Below, one piece after another: positions 62,362 to 64,000 of a stretch of 64,000 bases of DNA. The notes below the pieces were generated by a model, which did no database searches, had not been told where the DNA came from, and was given only the letters and a program-made list of their open reading frames with translations. Every line of letters starts with the position of its first letter. The stretch's first letter is position 1. This DNA comes from G965200765 sp965200765. GTDB taxonomy: Bacteria > Pseudomonadota > Gammaproteobacteria > Arenicellales > JAJDZL01. Both the position numbers and the translations under genes were made by a program. The DNA lies in NCBI GenBank assembly GCA_965200765.1, contig OZ241380.1, forward strand, positions 806,001 to 870,000, given 5' to 3'.

Positions 62362-63195
62362 TCACTGGTTTTCGACAGGTTGTGCAACAGGAGTATCAGC
62401 AGAATTTCCCCATTCGGACCAAGATCCGGCATAGCCACGAACTCTGGGGAAGCCAAGCGATTTCAGCATGGCGTAGCTGTGCGACGAACGATGATGTGAT
62501 TGACAATATGTAATAATCTCCTTGTCTGGTGTCAGTCCTTGCCGGTCCAGCATTTCGAGCAATTCTTCCTTTGGCTTGAAACGGCAGTTTCGGGACAAGT
62601 CGATTGTGTCTGTCCAATTGACGTTGCGCGCCCCGGGAATGTGGCCACCGCGTAAGGCTCGTACATCCATGCCTTCATATTCAAGCGGCGTGCGTGCATC
62701 TAGCAGACCGATGTCACTATTGTCAAGATTGGAAAGGATATAGTGCTTGTCGGCTTGCGACTTGCCGTTCAAATGAACTTGGTAACTGGATGATTCCACC
62801 GCTTTGGGCGGTGAATCTTCGATTGGGTGTCCTTCGGCTTTCCATGCGGTGAAGCCACCGTTCAGGAGAGAGGTAGCAGGATGGTCGATTACATCCAGTG
62901 TCCACACCAGCCGCGAAGCATTGCCATTGCCCTGAGCGTCGTACGCGACGACATGCTTGTCGAGGACAAGGCCAATGGAGGATAGCAACACTTCGAGGTT
63001 TTCCGCGGGAGGCAACGTGCCGCTTGTCGGGATACAGCCTGAGACAAGGTCAAGGTAGTCCACATGAACCGCATTCGGGATTCGCTCCGCTCGGTAAGAA
63101 TCCCAGTCGCCCACGTCCACGACCAACAGATCGGGATGACCCAGAACCCCTTCAAGTTGTTCTGCTTCTATCAGAAACGGCAAATCCAGTGCCAT
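62362..63195 (-). CDS. Sulfurtransferase (two-domain rhodanese)
   Basis: A 277-residue protein with two rhodanese domains. The N-terminal one is catalytically silent (AYDAQGNGNAS in place of a Cys loop). The C-terminal one has the active Cys231 in TYCQSHHRSSHS and the conserved LLDARTPLEYEGMD. It transfers sulfane sulfur from donors such as thiosulfate or 3-mercaptopyruvate. The active loop CQSHHRS differs from the CRxGxT of classic rhodaneses. ATG 63195 is chosen because TTGGAGG lies upstream; a longer start at 63231 is less likely. Confidence 0.88.
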   Translation of the reverse strand: MALDLPFLIEAEQLEGVLGHPDLLVVDVGDWDSYRAERIPNAVHVDYLDLVSGCIPTSGTLPPAENLEVLLSSIGLVLDKHVVAYDAQGNGNASRLVWTLDVIDHPATSLLNGGFTAWKAEGHPIEDSPPKAVESSSYQVHLNGKSQADKHYILSNLDNSDIGLLDARTPLEYEGMDVRALRGGHIPGARNVNWTDTIDLSRNCRFKPKEELLEMLDRQGLTPDKEIITYCQSHHRSSHSYAMLKSLGFPRVRGYAGSWSEWGNSADTPVAQPVENQ

Positions 63196-63901
63196 CGTTT
63201 GCTTGCCTCCAAATTTATCAATAGTTTGCAAATATTAGAAAATTTTTCCAATAGTGATTGAAAATGATACCAAAATTGGAAAATATATGTAAATATACAC
63301 CTATTTTTCGATTTGTCAACTTTTTTGTTCAGGATGTTTGTTACTGACGCAGCGAACTGCAAGTGCAAACCAATCGTTATGGAAAAGGTGTTTGAGAAAG
63401 ACCTTTTGGAGATTGTTGACGGGAATGTTTGAACGACATCAAAACTTTTCACAGTCTTTGTCAAAAACATTGTCAGTAAGTTGTATACAACTTGATTGAC
63501 ACTGATAGTTTTCAAGATGGTAAGTACTTTACCAAAAGCAAAAATTTTGTAATGTTTTGTCTTGAGCCGAACTTGCAGACCAAGTGAAAGCGATCGAATC
63601 TTTCAGATCATAATATTGACTCTATGCCTACTGCATTCTGGTGGTGTGGTTGTTTGAGCGGTTGCAATCTGATTCAGCACTTCGTTTGGGTGGCCTTCGA
63701 TCACTTCAAGAGGAGGGGACGAATCAAAAGCACGGGCACTGCAGTGGCTTTGAAGTTGAATTTGAAAATCAAGTAAAGTATTGATTTTTAACGGTTTTTG
63801 GTCATCGATTGGCGGATTTGCACAAAAAATTCTGCAAGAAAATTGCCTGTCACAGACTCGCCGAACCAATATACTGAACCAAGCTAAAGGAATATCATTT
63901 C
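63196..63901. other. Long intergenic stretch without a recognised gene
   Basis: About 700 AT-rich bases. Frames on the minus strand at 63171-63515 and 63603-63869 have no start signal, no family match and biased composition, so they are not called. The right end contains a Shine-Dalgarno-like AAAGGA for the next gene. The stretch likely holds promoters for both flanking genes. Confidence 0.35.
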
Positions 63902-64000
63902 ATGAACGCCTACATCGAAAACGTCAAGTCAATTGCAACTGAACCTGATCCGGATTCAGTGGTTCACGACACCTGCAAGCGATTTGGCACGATTGCGAAT
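63902..64000 (+). CDS. Unknown protein, N-terminal fragment (cut by window edge)
   Basis: An ATG at 63902 with AAAGGA about 10 bases upstream opens 33 codons to the window end (MNAYIENVKSIATEPDP... then HDTCKRFGTIAN). The start signal and composition suggest a real gene, but too little is visible to name a family. Confidence 0.45.
   Translation, partial: MNAYIENVKSIATEPDPDSVVHDTCKRFGTIAN

Noticed and set aside
63171..63515. 114-codon minus-strand frame upstream of the rhodanese
   Set aside because: Overlaps the rhodanese start; composition is AT-driven and no start signal is present.
63603..63869. 88-codon minus-strand frame near the right edge
   Set aside because: No ribosome binding site or recognisable motif; likely chance in a long spacer.

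Overview
The window reads as chromosome from a Gram-negative gammaproteobacterium. The evidence is a complete mraZ-dcw division and wall cluster ending in lpxC, followed by dciA, secA, argJ and mutT in the order seen in Pseudomonas-like genomes. LpoA beside rsmI, a class A RNase P RNA, DsbA, Mpl and a class I fumarase agree with this. The genome is densely packed. Many stop/start overlaps of 1-8 nt mark long translationally coupled operons. No IS element, CRISPR array or phage module was recognised.

Layout. 1-4.6 kb: start of a probable lipA (edge), then the glycine cleavage operon gcvT-gcvH-gcvP on the minus strand with a near-consensus promoter. 4.7-7.8 kb: an accessory patch with a Panacea (SocA-like) antitoxin gene, a small cysteine-rich frame broken by an in-frame TGA, a 353-codon frame broken by an in-frame TAG, a start-less coupled frame, a SLOG-domain gene and a short P-loop-like frame. 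8.2-10.3 kb: nadA, hemH. 10.3-13.5 kb: a HEAT-repeat/DNA methyltransferase fusion and a C5-cytosine methyltransferase, divergent, with no endonuclease recognised. 13.8-20.2 kb: rppH, tRNA-Gly(CCC), slipin/nfeD, a BON protein, lpoA, rsmI, rnpB. 20.4-37.1 kb: promoter and possible MraZ operator, then mraZ-rsmH-ftsL-ftsI-murE-murF-mraY-murD-ftsW-murG-murB-ftsQ-ftsA-ftsZ and lpxC; murC and ddlB are absent. 37.2-42.3 kb: dciA, secA, argJ, mutT. 42.3-52.5 kb: heterotetrameric sarcosine oxidase (soxBDAG) followed by a branched-chain-amino-acid-type ABC importer. 52.6-54.2 kb: a type II restriction-modification pair. 54.6-64 kb: ridA-like gene, dsbA-like gene, mpl, a membrane protein, rnd, fumarase, a DUF349 protein, a rhodanese and the start of an unknown gene.

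How genes work together. Sarcosine oxidase makes glycine and a one-carbon unit. The glycine cleavage system, with lipoate from the neighbouring probable lipA, can break that glycine down to CO2, ammonia and methylene-tetrahydrofolate. The liv-type importer beside soxG may feed this route. The dcw block makes peptidoglycan precursors and the septal machinery; mpl (recycling) and lpoA (synthase activator) act on the same wall.

The parts most worth a second look are the decayed or recoded patch at 5.2-7.8 kb, the HEAT-methyltransferase fusion, the type II R-M pair with a DPQY motif, and a structured, terminator-like RNA element just upstream of lpxC.
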